Source of the DNA: Kitasatospora sp. CB01950
Lineage (GTDB): Bacteria > Actinomycetota > Actinomycetes > Streptomycetales > Streptomycetaceae
Reading direction: 5' to 3'
Assembly: GCF_001905465.1 (NCBI RefSeq)
Contig: NZ_LISX01000008.1
Span: 288,280 to 352,279, forward strand
DNA length: 64,000 nucleotides
Part shown: piece after piece, positions 30,502 to 38,105 of the stretch
How positions within the stretch are numbered: position 1 is the first letter of the stretch
Layout: each line of letters opens with the position of its first letter
The notes under the pieces: model-generated
Databases searched by the model: none
The model's input: the letters and a program-made list of their open reading frames with translations, nothing else
What the model was told of the DNA's origin: nothing
Made by a program: the position numbers and the translations under genes

Positions 30502-30508
30502 GCGGCCG

Positions 30509-30916
30509 TCAGAGCTCCGTCTCCACCGGCGCGCTGACGCCCAGCCGTTCGGCCAGCCACGCCGGGCGGCCGCGCAGGGCGCGCTCCAGCCGGCGTCCGG
30601 GGGCCAGCCAGGCCGGCCGGGGCGCCAGCCGCAGCAGCACCCGGCCGAGCACCAACTCGTCCGGCACCGCGCCGTATTCGCGGCTGTCGGTGCGCACCAG
30701 CGGGTTGTCGGAGAGCATCCACCAGCCGCCCGGACGGCGGCCCACCGCCCGCTTCACCACCAGCAGGTCCTGTTGCAGCGGATGCCGGAACAGCGCGATC
30801 GCACCCGGCCGCAGTGGCGCGCCGTAGCGCACCAGCACCCGGTCGCCGTCGGCCAGCAGCCGGCGCATCGACGGTCCGGCGATGTCGGCCACGCCGAGCG
30901 GTGTCCCATATCGCAC
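30509..30916 (-). CDS. sodX: Ni-superoxide dismutase maturation protease (S26 signal-peptidase type)
   Basis: A 135-residue serine peptidase that trims the Ni-SOD precursor so that the nickel hook can form. The catalytic Ser lies in GPSMRRLLADGDRVLV and the Lys in LLVVKRAVGR, as in S26 peptidases. No membrane anchor is obvious. The start is GTG 30916, 8 bases after AAGGAG; the GTG at 30925 overlaps that site and is rejected. Divergent from sodN, its substrate gene, with about 100 bases between them, matching the sodX-sodN pair of streptomycetes. Confidence 0.9.
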   Translation of the reverse strand: MRYGTPLGVADIAGPSMRRLLADGDRVLVRYGAPLRPGAIALFRHPLQQDLLVVKRAVGRRPGGWWMLSDNPLVRTDSREYGAVPDELVLGRVLLRLAPRPAWLAPGRRLERALRGRPAWLAERLGVSAPVETEL

Positions 30917-31020
30917 GATTCCCACTCCTTCTTTTGCCCTAGGCCCCCGGGGCGACGGCGAATTCGGCCCGCCGTGAGGGTAATGTCGGGCCCGGGAAGA
31001 CGATCTAAGGAAGGACCCCC

Positions 31021-31416
31021 ATGTTCTCTCGTCTGTTTGCTCCGCGGGTCACCGCCCACGCGCACTGCGACCTGCCCTGCGGCGTGTACGACCCGGCTCA
31101 GGCCCGCATCGAGGCCGAGTCCGTGAAGGCCACTCAGGAGAAGTACCAGGCCAACGAGGACGCCGAGTTCCGCGCTCGCGCGATCGTCATCAAGGAGGAG
31201 CGCGCCGAGCTGGTCAAGCACCACCTCTCGGTGCTGCACACCGACTACTTCAAGGCCCCGCACTTCGAGGCCTACCCGGGCCTGCACGACCTGTTCAACC
31301 GTGCGGGCAAGGCCGCTTCGGCCGCCAAGGCGTCCACCGACCCGGCGACCGGCCAGGCCCTGCTGGACCTGATCGCCGAGATCGACGGCATCTTCTGGGA
31401 GACCAAGAAGGCCTGA
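31021..31416 (+). CDS. sodN: nickel superoxide dismutase
   Basis: A 131-residue precursor. The first 14 residues are a propeptide; cleavage before His15 gives the nickel hook HCDLPCGVYDPAQAR, in which His1, Cys2 and Cys6 of the mature form bind nickel. The mature length of 117 residues is that of the Streptomyces enzyme, a hexameric four-helix-bundle protein that disproportionates superoxide. AAGGAAGG lies before the ATG at 31021. In S. coelicolor expression needs nickel, and a small RNA from the sodN 3' end represses sodF; whether that applies here cannot be judged from this window. Confidence 0.97.
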   Translation: MFSRLFAPRVTAHAHCDLPCGVYDPAQARIEAESVKATQEKYQANEDAEFRARAIVIKEERAELVKHHLSVLHTDYFKAPHFEAYPGLHDLFNRAGKAASAAKASTDPATGQALLDLIAEIDGIFWETKKA

Positions 31417-31439
31417 CGCCGCGCCAGTTCAGCGTGCCG

Positions 31440-31486
31440 GAGCCCGGCCGCCACCGCCCCGCCCGGGGGCGCCGGCGGCCGGGCTC
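31440..31486. terminator. terminator after sodN
   Basis: A 13-base stem (31440-31452 with 31474-31486) enclosing a second C-run/G-run hairpin, 23 bases after the sodN stop. In S. coelicolor this 3' region yields a regulatory RNA, so the hairpin may also protect such a product. Confidence 0.82.
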
Positions 31487-31638
31487 CGCGTTTCCCCGCC
31501 GCCGCACCGAACGCCCGCACCCGCCGCCCGCACCCGCCGCCCGCACCGGGCGCGCCCGCCGGGTCGGGGTTTTCCGGGGTTCGTCCCGGGCATACAGCAA
31601 TTTCCCGGGCGACGGACCTTTCCGGAAGGAGGGGGGAG

Positions 31639-32136
31639 ATGAGTACGCTCGATCGTATGATCCGCAATGCGACTCCCGCCGACGTCCCCGTCATCCACGC
31701 CATGATCCGCGAGCTCGCCGACTACGAGAAGGCCCTGCACGAGGCCCGGGCCACCGAGGAGCAGCTGCACGACGCGCTGTTCGGCGAGCACCCGGCGCTG
31801 TTCGGCCTGATCGCCGAGGACGAGTCGGGCGTGCCGGCCGGTTTCGCGCTGTGGTTCCGCAACTTCTCGACCTGGCGCGGCACTCATGGCATCTACCTGG
31901 AAGACCTGTACGTCTCCCCCGACAAGCGCGGCGGCGGCCACGGCAAGGCGCTGCTCACCGAACTGGCCCGGATCTGCGTGGAGCGCGGCTACCACCGGAT
32001 GGAGTGGTCGGTGCTGGACTGGAACGAGCCGTCGATCGGCTTCTACAAGTCCCTGGGCGCGGTCCCGATGGACGAGTGGACGGTCTTCCGGCTCACCGAC
32101 GACGCGCTCGTCGAGCTGGGCTCCACGCCCCGCTGA
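31639..32136 (+). CDS. GNAT-family N-acetyltransferase
   Basis: A 165-residue acetyltransferase resembling the diamine/spermidine-acetyltransferase-like branch: IRNATPADVPVIHAMIRELA at the start, LEDLYVSPDKRGGGHGKALL as the acetyl-CoA P-loop (R-x-x-G-x-G/A), and VLDWNEPSIGFYKSLGA near the end. AAGGAGG is 5 bases before the ATG at 31639; the ATG at 31657 is a possible shorter start. The substrate could be a polyamine or a thialysine-like amine, by family resemblance only. Confidence 0.88.
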   Translation: MSTLDRMIRNATPADVPVIHAMIRELADYEKALHEARATEEQLHDALFGEHPALFGLIAEDESGVPAGFALWFRNFSTWRGTHGIYLEDLYVSPDKRGGGHGKALLTELARICVERGYHRMEWSVLDWNEPSIGFYKSLGAVPMDEWTVFRLTDDALVELGSTPR

Positions 32137-32307
32137 GCGCAGTCCCGTTCGAACTCTGATCCCTCGTTCCCGTGACGGTGGACGGAGATCACGACAGACC
32201 GACCCCGAGCGCGGTAACGTCTCGGGGCACAAGGCAGTTGAACCAATGCCAGTGGTGGCGCCGGGGCCTCCGGGCCCCGAGCACCGAGCTTCATCCAGGA
32301 GGTGAGG

Positions 32308-32721
32308 GTGTCCCAGATCGACGGCGAGCCCGGAGTGAAGGACTTCGTTGAGGTCCGCCTGCCCGCGGCGGGCGCCTACCTCTCGGTGCTGCGGACGGCT
32401 ACGGCCGGCCTCGCGGCCCGCTTGGACTTCACCCTGGACGAGATCGAGGATCTCCGCATCGCAGTGGACGAGGCCTGCGCGATCCTGCTCCAACAGGCCG
32501 TTCCGGGCTCGATCCTGAGCTGCGAGTTCCGCCTGGTGGGCGACGCGCTGCGGGTCACCGTGTCCGCGCCGACCACCGACGGACGCGCCCCGGAGCGGGA
32601 CACCTTCGCGTGGACGGTCCTCTCCGCGCTGGCCGGGGAGGTGGAGTCCGCGGTGGCCGCGGACAACACCGTCTCCATCAGCCTGAACAAGAAGCGCGGC
32701 GGGTCCTCGGCCCAGCCTTAA
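32308..32721 (+). CDS. RsbW-like anti-sigma factor / serine kinase fold
   Basis: A 137-residue GHKL-fold protein: EVRLPAAGAYLSVLRTATAG, then DEIEDLRIAVDEACAILLQQ. In typical RsbW/SpoIIAB kinases this N-box carries an Asn that binds magnesium; here the sequence after DEAC lacks it, so kinase activity is doubtful though sigma binding may remain. Start GTG 32308, 5 bases after AGGAGG; the GTG at 32302 overlaps that site. It directly precedes a SigB/SigF-type sigma gene, as in the S. coelicolor anti-sigma (UshX/PrsH) and sigH pair. Confidence 0.88.
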   Translation: MSQIDGEPGVKDFVEVRLPAAGAYLSVLRTATAGLAARLDFTLDEIEDLRIAVDEACAILLQQAVPGSILSCEFRLVGDALRVTVSAPTTDGRAPERDTFAWTVLSALAGEVESAVAADNTVSISLNKKRGGSSAQP

Positions 32722-32856
32722 CCAGTGTCGTTTCTCGGAACGGAACGGGTGATCGCCGTGAGTGATCTGGACCGCACAGTTGCCGTCGTACCGCCGCAGG
32801 CGAGCGTTGCCCGCACCGCCACCCCTGACGAAGCCCTCCCGAAGGACCCCAGCCGG

Positions 32857-33738
32857 ATGAGCCAGCCGACCGACCCGAAGCCCGAGCGGCCCGCGGCCGA
32901 GCCCGAGGAGGGGAACGCCGCCCCGGCGTCCGCCGCCGAGGCCGTCCGCTCGACCGTGCCGGCGCAGGGGCACCGCAGCGGCGCGCCGGACCGCGAGGCG
33001 GCCCGGGCCCTGTTCGTGCGGCTGTCCGAGCTGCCGGAGGGCTCGCCGGAGCGGGTGGAGATCCGCAACCAGCTGGTCCGGATGCACATCCCGCTGGTCG
33101 AGCACCTGGCCCGCCGCTTCCGCAACCGCGGCGAGCCGCTGGACGACCTGACCCAGGTCGCCACCATCGGCCTGATCAAGTCGGTGGACCGCTTCGACCA
33201 CGAGCGGGGCGTGGAGTTCTCCACCTACGCGACGCCCACCATCGTCGGCGAGATCAAGCGCCACTTCCGCGACAAGGGCTGGGCGGTGCGGGTGCCGCGC
33301 CGCCTGCAGGAGTTGCGGCTGTCGCTGACCACGGCGACCAGCGAGCTCTCCCAGCGGCACGGCCGCTCCCCCACGGTGCACGAGCTGGCGGAGCACCTGG
33401 GGATCTCCGAGGAGGACGTGCTGGAGGGCCTGGAGTCCGCCAACGCGTACTCCACGCTGTCGCTGGACGTCCCGGACAGCGACGACGAGTCGCCTGCCGT
33501 GGCGGACACCCTGGGCGCCACCGACGAGGCGCTGGAGGGCGTCGAGTACCGCGAGTCGTTGAAGCCGCTGCTGGCCCAACTCCCGCCCCGGGAGCAGAAG
33601 ATCCTGGTGCTGCGGTTCTTCCGGAACATGACGCAGTCGCAGATCGCGGCCGAGGTCGGCATCTCCCAGATGCACGTCTCCCGGCTGCTGGCCCGCACCC
33701 TGGCGCAGCTGCGCGAGAAGCTGCTGGTCGAGGAGTAG
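32857..33738 (+). CDS. sigH: SigB/SigF-family stress sigma factor (SigH-like)
   Basis: A 293-residue group 3 sigma factor. Region 2 contains LVRMHIPLVEHLARRF, DLTQVATIGLIKSVDRFD and FSTYATPTIVGEIKRHFRDK; region 3 begins VPRRLQELRLSL; region 4 is LPPREQKILVLRFFRNMTQS with helix-turn-helix EVGISQMHVSRLLART. I prefer ATG 32857, with GAAGGA upstream, because the preceding codons are less GC-rich at third positions; in-frame GTGs at 32725 or 32758 could give a longer form. S. coelicolor sigH makes several N-terminal variants. Named from its neighbours (sodN, wblE). Confidence 0.88.
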   Translation: MSQPTDPKPERPAAEPEEGNAAPASAAEAVRSTVPAQGHRSGAPDREAARALFVRLSELPEGSPERVEIRNQLVRMHIPLVEHLARRFRNRGEPLDDLTQVATIGLIKSVDRFDHERGVEFSTYATPTIVGEIKRHFRDKGWAVRVPRRLQELRLSLTTATSELSQRHGRSPTVHELAEHLGISEEDVLEGLESANAYSTLSLDVPDSDDESPAVADTLGATDEALEGVEYRESLKPLLAQLPPREQKILVLRFFRNMTQSQIAAEVGISQMHVSRLLARTLAQLREKLLVEE

Positions 33739-33755
33739 CCGACCCGTGCGAACGC

Positions 33756-33793
33756 CGCAGGGCCCGCCCCCGAACCCGGGGGCGGGCCCTGCG
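33756..33793. terminator. bidirectional terminator after sigH
   Basis: Perfect 17-base stem (33756-33772 with 33777-33793) and four-base loop AACC between the convergent sigma and membrane-protein genes. Confidence 0.93.
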
Positions 33794-33806
33794 TGTCGTC
33801 GTGGGT

Positions 33807-34226
33807 CTACCGGTCGCCGTACAGCACCGCGGTGACCCGCGGGTTGAGCAGCGAGACGATGCCGATCAGGCCGACGACGCCGATCGCGGCGCCGACGGCG
33901 ACCATGCCGCCGCCGGACTGCCACATGTAGTACGCGACCGGCAGGCAGATGGAGTTGGTGAGCACGGCGGGGCTGCGGCCCCACTTCTGCCCGCGCAGCA
34001 GGGCGCGGCCGGCCATCAGCGGCAGCAGGCCCATCAGCAGCAGCACGATGCCGCCCATCTCGGTGCGGCCGAAGTCGGTGCCCGAGCCGACGAAGCCGGA
34101 GATCAGGTCGTAGATCCCCCAGCCCGCCATCGCCGCGCCTTCGAGCGCGGTGATACCCGCGCCCACGAGCAGCGGGACGGGCCGGTCGGGTGCGGTGGCG
34201 GTGGCGGTAGCGGATTCAGCGGTCAC
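33807..34226 (-). CDS. conserved four-helix membrane protein
   Basis: A 139-residue integral membrane protein: hydrophobic segments near residues 18-38, 60-78, 88-105 and 112-130, with a Thr/Ala-rich N-terminal tail. No catalytic motif. It keeps its place between sigH and the lipid kinase gene as in S. coelicolor. GTG start at 34226 with a weak ribosome-binding site; 51 bases separate it from the divergent kinase gene. Function unknown. Confidence 0.8.
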   Translation of the reverse strand: MTAESATATATAPDRPVPLLVGAGITALEGAAMAGWGIYDLISGFVGSGTDFGRTEMGGIVLLLMGLLPLMAGRALLRGQKWGRSPAVLTNSICLPVAYYMWQSGGGMVAVGAAIGVVGLIGIVSLLNPRVTAVLYGDR

Positions 34227-34277
34227 CGGGCCAGGGTAACGGTCGTCTTATGTCGGACGGGTCGTAGGCTGATCGCC

Positions 34278-35249
34278 ATGCGCGCTCTCCTGGTCGTGAA
34301 CCCGAAGGCGACCACCACCAGTGGCCGGACCCGGGACGTCCTGATCCATGCCCTGCGCAGCGACCTGAAGCTGGACGTCGCGGAGACCCAGTACCGGGGC
34401 CACGCGGGCGATCTGGCCCGTCAGGCGGCCGAGGACGGCACGGTGGACCTGGTGGTGGCGCTGGGCGGCGACGGCACCGTGAACGAGACCGTGAACGGCC
34501 TGCTGGCGCACGGGCCGGGCGAGCGGGTGCCGCGGCTGGCGGTGGTGCCGGGTGGTTCGACCAATGTGTTCGCGCGTGCGCTGGGGCTCCCGAACGACCC
34601 GGTGGAGGCGACCGGCGCACTCCTGGACGCGTTGGAGCACCACAGGGAGCGCGCGATCGGTCTGGGCAAGGCGCTGACCGCCGGCGAGCCGGACCGCTGG
34701 TTCACCTTCACTGCCGGACTGGGGTTCGACGCGGGTGTCGTCGGCCGGGTGGAGCGTCAGCGCCGGGCGGGGCGCAAATCCACTCACGCGCTCTATGTCA
34801 TGGAGGCGCTGCGGCACTACGTCACCGAGCGTGAACACCGCCGTTCGGGTCCGATCACGCTGGAGATCAACGGCCGCGAGCCGGTTCCGGGCATGGTGAT
34901 GGCCATAGTCTCCAACACCTCTCCCTGGACTTTTCTGGGCTCCCGTCCGGTCCTTCCGTCCCCCTCGGCGTCCTTCGAAACCGACCTGGACATCTTCGGC
35001 ATCACTCGAATGACGGCGTTCCGCACAGCCCGGACGGTCCGTCAGATCCTGCGCCCACAGGCCCCCGCAGAGGGTGACGCGAACCCCGCAGGCCCGGCCG
35101 GGAAGCATCTCGTCTCCTATCACGACGTCAGGCACTTCACCTTGGTTTCACAGGAACCTGTGCCGTTTCAGGTCGACGGGGACCACCTTGGAGACAGGAG
35201 TCGCGTCAGTTTCACAGGCGTACGGCGGGCACTGCGTGTGATTGTGTGA
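34278..35249 (+). CDS. diacylglycerol kinase-like lipid kinase
   Basis: A 323-residue kinase of the DgkB/YegS family, which phosphorylates membrane diacylglycerol (or a related lipid). The signature VVALGGDGTVNETVNGL binds ATP; VVPGGSTNVFARALGLP and a C-terminal FQVDGDHLG complete the family pattern. ATG at 34278. The last 150 bases have noticeably lower GC than the rest. It lies just upstream of wblE, as in S. coelicolor. Confidence 0.92.
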   Translation: MRALLVVNPKATTTSGRTRDVLIHALRSDLKLDVAETQYRGHAGDLARQAAEDGTVDLVVALGGDGTVNETVNGLLAHGPGERVPRLAVVPGGSTNVFARALGLPNDPVEATGALLDALEHHRERAIGLGKALTAGEPDRWFTFTAGLGFDAGVVGRVERQRRAGRKSTHALYVMEALRHYVTEREHRRSGPITLEINGREPVPGMVMAIVSNTSPWTFLGSRPVLPSPSASFETDLDIFGITRMTAFRTARTVRQILRPQAPAEGDANPAGPAGKHLVSYHDVRHFTLVSQEPVPFQVDGDHLGDRSRVSFTGVRRALRVIV

Positions 35250-35591
35250 CCAGAAGGGGGTCTTCACCTTGCACTCGAACGTGCGAGCCCCTTCACTCCA
35301 TAGAAGTACCGCCTGTGAGGTAGGCGACACCGAAGAATCAAAAATTTCTTGCCGAAGGGGGTTGTATCCGGCTTCGAGGTTTGCGAACCTCTACATGGCG
35401 ATCGGGACACACCGCAGACGACATCGCGGCAGAGTCCCTCGAATCGCCGAACCCCTCTCAGCAAAGACCTCCCGGGCCCGGTGGGCCTTTGGTCCCTTTT
35501 GCTGTTGCGGGATTCGTGAAAGCGTTCACATTCACAAGCCGTACGAGTGAGTCGCGGGCTACCGCCTGTCGACCGGAGGAGTTGGACGACC
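35250..35591 (+). promoter_or_regulatory. 342-base leader and promoter region of wblE
   Basis: No gene is seen. Base composition falls well below the window average. It holds two small perfect hairpins, GAGGTT-TGCG-AACCTC (35376-35391) and GTGAA-AGCG-TTCAC (35516-35529), and ends with GGAGGAG before the wblE ATG. The length suggests several promoters, as reported for stress-controlled wbl genes, but I could not fix their hexamers. Confidence 0.5.
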
Positions 35592-35843
35592 ATGGACTGG
35601 CGCCACCGCGCTGTCTGCCGCGAAGAGGACCCGGAGCTGTTCTTCCCGATCGGGAACACCGGTCCTGCTCTGCTGCAGATCGAGGAAGCCAAGGCCGTGT
35701 GCCGCCGTTGCCCCGTGATGGAGCAGTGCCTGCAGTGGGCGCTCGAGACCGGCCAGGACGCCGGCGTCTGGGGCGGCATGAGCGAGGACGAGCGTCGTGC
35801 GATGAAGCGCCGCGCCGCCCGCAACCGCGCCCGCACCGCCTGA
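35592..35843 (+). CDS. wblE: WhiB-like iron-sulfur regulator WblE
   Basis: An 83-residue WhiB-family protein. Four Cys bind a [4Fe-4S] cluster: Cys in HRAVCREEDPELFFP, then VCRRCPVMEQC (Cys-x2-Cys-x5-Cys). GVWGGMSEDER is the family G[VI]WGG turn, and the basic tail KRRAARNRARTA contacts DNA. It begins MDWRHRAVC exactly as WblE of S. coelicolor. Wbl proteins bind the principal sigma factor and respond to redox or nitric oxide. GGAGGAG lies about 10 bases before the ATG. Confidence 0.96.
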   Translation: MDWRHRAVCREEDPELFFPIGNTGPALLQIEEAKAVCRRCPVMEQCLQWALETGQDAGVWGGMSEDERRAMKRRAARNRARTA

Positions 35844-35920
35844 CACACCGTCAGAAGCCTTACAGATCAACCCATGATCAAGGGTTCGGCCGCATTTGGC
35901 CGGCCGAGCCTTCCCGAACG

Positions 35921-35943
35921 GGCCCCGCTCCAGTTGCGGGGCC
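35921..35943. terminator. terminator after wblE
   Basis: Perfect 8-base G+C stem (35921-35928 with 35936-35943), 7-base loop, 77 bases beyond the wblE stop. The rest of the 314 bases up to the next gene holds only the second hairpin below. Confidence 0.7.
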
Positions 35944-36097
35944 GACGACGCGAGCCGCCCAGGCACTTGATACTGTTCACTTAGAGCAATATTGTGGACC
36001 TGTGGCGCTCACCGTGTGCAACACACACGAGGCGGGCGTCGCGCCACACCAGAGCCCCCGTTCCGGCCGACTCCCCCCGACGGCCGGACCGGGTTGA

Positions 36098-36136
36098 GAG
36101 GCCCTGCCGACCCACCCCCCCGGTCGGCAGGGCCTC
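36098..36136. terminator. terminator after the PAS histidine kinase
   Basis: Perfect 15-base stem (36098-36112 with 36122-36136) with a 9-base loop, 21 bases beyond the kinase stop on the minus strand. The plus-strand 3' side is T-rich, so it may also catch read-through from wblE. Confidence 0.9.
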
Positions 36137-36157
36137 GTTTCTCTTCCCGACCTGCCG

Positions 36158-37678
36158 TCAGCGGACGGGGATCTCCAGCACCACCTTGGTGCCGCCGCCG
36201 GGCGCGGCCACCATGTCGAAGCTGCCGCCGAGTTCACCGGTGGCCAGGGTGCGGACGATCTGCAGGCCCAGGTTGCCGGCCTGCTGCGGGTCGAAGCCTT
36301 CCGGCATGCCCCCGCCGTCGTCCTGCACGGTGATCAGCAGGTACTCCTCCGGCCGCGCCCCGCTGTTCCAGCTGTCCGACCAGCCCTTGCCGCCGACCGG
36401 CGCACGCCCGCGCAGCGCGCTCACCTCCAGGTTGCCGGAGGCGGACGGACCGAACGCGTGCTCCAGCGCGTTCTGGGTCAGCTCGGTGAGGATCATCGCC
36501 AGCGGGGTGGCCACCTCGGCGGACAGGATGCCGAACGAGCCGCTGCGGCGGGCCGACACCCGGCCGTCCTGGGACAGCTCCATCACCATCGCCAGCACCC
36601 GGTCGGCGATCTCGTCGAACGTCACCTGCTCGTCCAGCGCCTGCGACAGCGTCTCGTGCACGATGGCGATCGAACCGACCCGGCGCACCGCCTCGTCCAG
36701 CGCGGCCCGGCCGGCGTCGGAGTCCATCCGGCGGGACTGCAGCCGCAGCAGTGCCGCGACCGTCTGGAGGTTGTTCTTCACCCGGTGGTGGATCTCCCGG
36801 ATGGTGGCGTCCTTGGTCATCAACTCGCGGTCCCGACGCCGGAGTTCGGTGACGTCGCGGCAGAGCACCAGCGAACCGGTGGGCGTCCCCTTGGGCTTCA
36901 GCGGGATGGTCCGCAGGGTCACCACGCCGCCCTGCGCCTCCACCTCGGTCTGTCGGGGCGCCCAGCCGCTGGCCATCTTCACCATCGACTCGTGCACCTT
37001 GCCGCGGCTCGGCGGCACCAACTCGGCGGTGGCCTGGCCGAGATGACTGCCCACCAGGTCGGTGGTCAGCCCGAGCCGGTGGTACGCCGACAGCGCGTTC
37101 GGGCTGGCGTACGTCACCACGCCCTCCGCGTCCAGCCGGATCAGGCCGTCGCCGACCCGCGGCGCGGCGTCCATGTCGGTCTGCTCGGCGCCCGGGAACG
37201 GGAAGGTGCCGGCGGCGATCATCTGCGCCAGGTCGGACGCGCTCTGCAGGTAGGTCAGCTCCAGCCGGCTCGGGGTGCGCACCGTCAGCAGGTTGGTGTT
37301 CCGGGCGATCACGCCCAGCACCTTGCCCTCCCGTCGCACCGGGATGGACTCCACCCGCACCGGCACCTCCTCCCGCCACTCCGGGTCGCCCTCCCGGACG
37401 ATCCGCCCCTCGTCGTACGCGGCGTCCAGCAACGGCCGCCGCCCCCGGGGCACCAGGTGGCCGACCATGTCGTCCTGGTACGAGGTCGGGCCGGTGTTGG
37501 GCCGCATCTGGGCCACCGAGACGTAGCGGATGCCGTCCCAGGTGGGGATCCACAGCACCAGGTCGGCGAAGGACAGGTCGGAGAGCAACTGCCACTCCGA
37601 GACCAGCAGATGCAGCCACTCCACGTCGGCACCGGTGAGGGTGGTGTGGCGGCGGACGAGTTCGTTCAGCGAGGGCAC
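36158..37678 (-). CDS. soluble PAS/HWE-type sensor histidine kinase
   Basis: A 506-residue kinase with no membrane segment. The N-terminal sensor region (SLNELVRRHTTLTGADVEWL to about residue 210) is strongly conserved in streptomycetes; a PAS domain follows (DAEGVVTYASPNALSAYHRL). The phospho-acceptor region is EIHHRVKNNLQTVAALLRLQ, the HisKA_2 type, then ATPase boxes NALEHAF, DDGGGMP and LGLQIVRTLA. GTG start at 37678 gives the usual PSLNEL start. It is an orphan: no response regulator is adjacent. It lies by wblE as in S. coelicolor. Two DasR-box-like palindromes precede it. Confidence 0.93.
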   Translation of the reverse strand: MPSLNELVRRHTTLTGADVEWLHLLVSEWQLLSDLSFADLVLWIPTWDGIRYVSVAQMRPNTGPTSYQDDMVGHLVPRGRRPLLDAAYDEGRIVREGDPEWREEVPVRVESIPVRREGKVLGVIARNTNLLTVRTPSRLELTYLQSASDLAQMIAAGTFPFPGAEQTDMDAAPRVGDGLIRLDAEGVVTYASPNALSAYHRLGLTTDLVGSHLGQATAELVPPSRGKVHESMVKMASGWAPRQTEVEAQGGVVTLRTIPLKPKGTPTGSLVLCRDVTELRRRDRELMTKDATIREIHHRVKNNLQTVAALLRLQSRRMDSDAGRAALDEAVRRVGSIAIVHETLSQALDEQVTFDEIADRVLAMVMELSQDGRVSARRSGSFGILSAEVATPLAMILTELTQNALEHAFGPSASGNLEVSALRGRAPVGGKGWSDSWNSGARPEEYLLITVQDDGGGMPEGFDPQQAGNLGLQIVRTLATGELGGSFDMVAAPGGGTKVVLEIPVR

Positions 37679-37710
37679 ACCGTGAGCGTATCTCCGACCG
37701 CCACGGCCCA

Positions 37711-37767
37711 CGTTGTCCAGACCAATCGGGGGGAGCCCCTGGACAACGCGGATTGGTCTAGTCCACA
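37711..37767 (-). promoter_or_regulatory. two dre-like (DasR-box-like) palindromes upstream of the kinase
   Basis: ATTGGTCTAGTCCACA (37752-37767) matches the 12-base dre core TGGTCTAGACCA at 11 positions. CGTTGTCCAGACCAAT (37711-37726) is weaker but keeps AGACCAAT. They lie 33-89 bases before the kinase GTG. The stretch from 37768 to 38053 holds nothing recognisable. DasR is encoded 9 kb away. Confidence 0.55.
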
Positions 37768-38053
37768 ATGAAAGTGCACCAAGGAGAGGCCCCCCGCGCA
37801 ACTGCCCTGACCGCGCGAGGCCGCTCCGCGGTCGGAGGCGTCGTTCGAGAGTCCCGCACAACTCTCGGCCGAGACCCGCCTCCGACATACAGCTCCGGGC
37901 TGCGGTGCCGCACAGGTTGAGGGTCCTGTGTCGGCGCCGTGGCCCGTAGTGTTTTCCGGAGCACTGCAAGGGCGCGAACCCACGCGCTCGCGCGCGCCTC
38001 CCCGGTCTTCGCACTCCCCCGGTTTCGCACTCCACAGCCCGCCCCCTCCCAAA

Positions 38054-38092
38054 AAAGGCCGCCCCCACCGACTTCTCGTGGGAGCGGCCTTT
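38054..38092. terminator. terminator after the SIS-domain gene
   Basis: A 15-base stem with one mismatch (38054-38068 with 38078-38092), flanked by A- and T-runs, 13 bases beyond the stop of the minus-strand gene. Confidence 0.88.
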
Positions 38093-38105
38093 CGTGCAGC
38101 AGGCG

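Noticed and set aside
30926-31020. Nur (nickel regulator) box between sodX and sodN
   Set aside because: Only a half-site-like TTGCCC was found, not the paired TTGCAA elements, so no site is claimed.
31501-31570. Short CCGCCCGCACC-type repeats after sodN
   Set aside because: Simple GC-rich runs in a 3' untranslated region, without the regularity of a repeat array; no CRISPR features.
32725-32856. N-terminal extension of the SigH-like gene as the certain start
   Set aside because: In frame, but with weaker third-position GC and no good ribosome-binding site. Kept only as an alternative.
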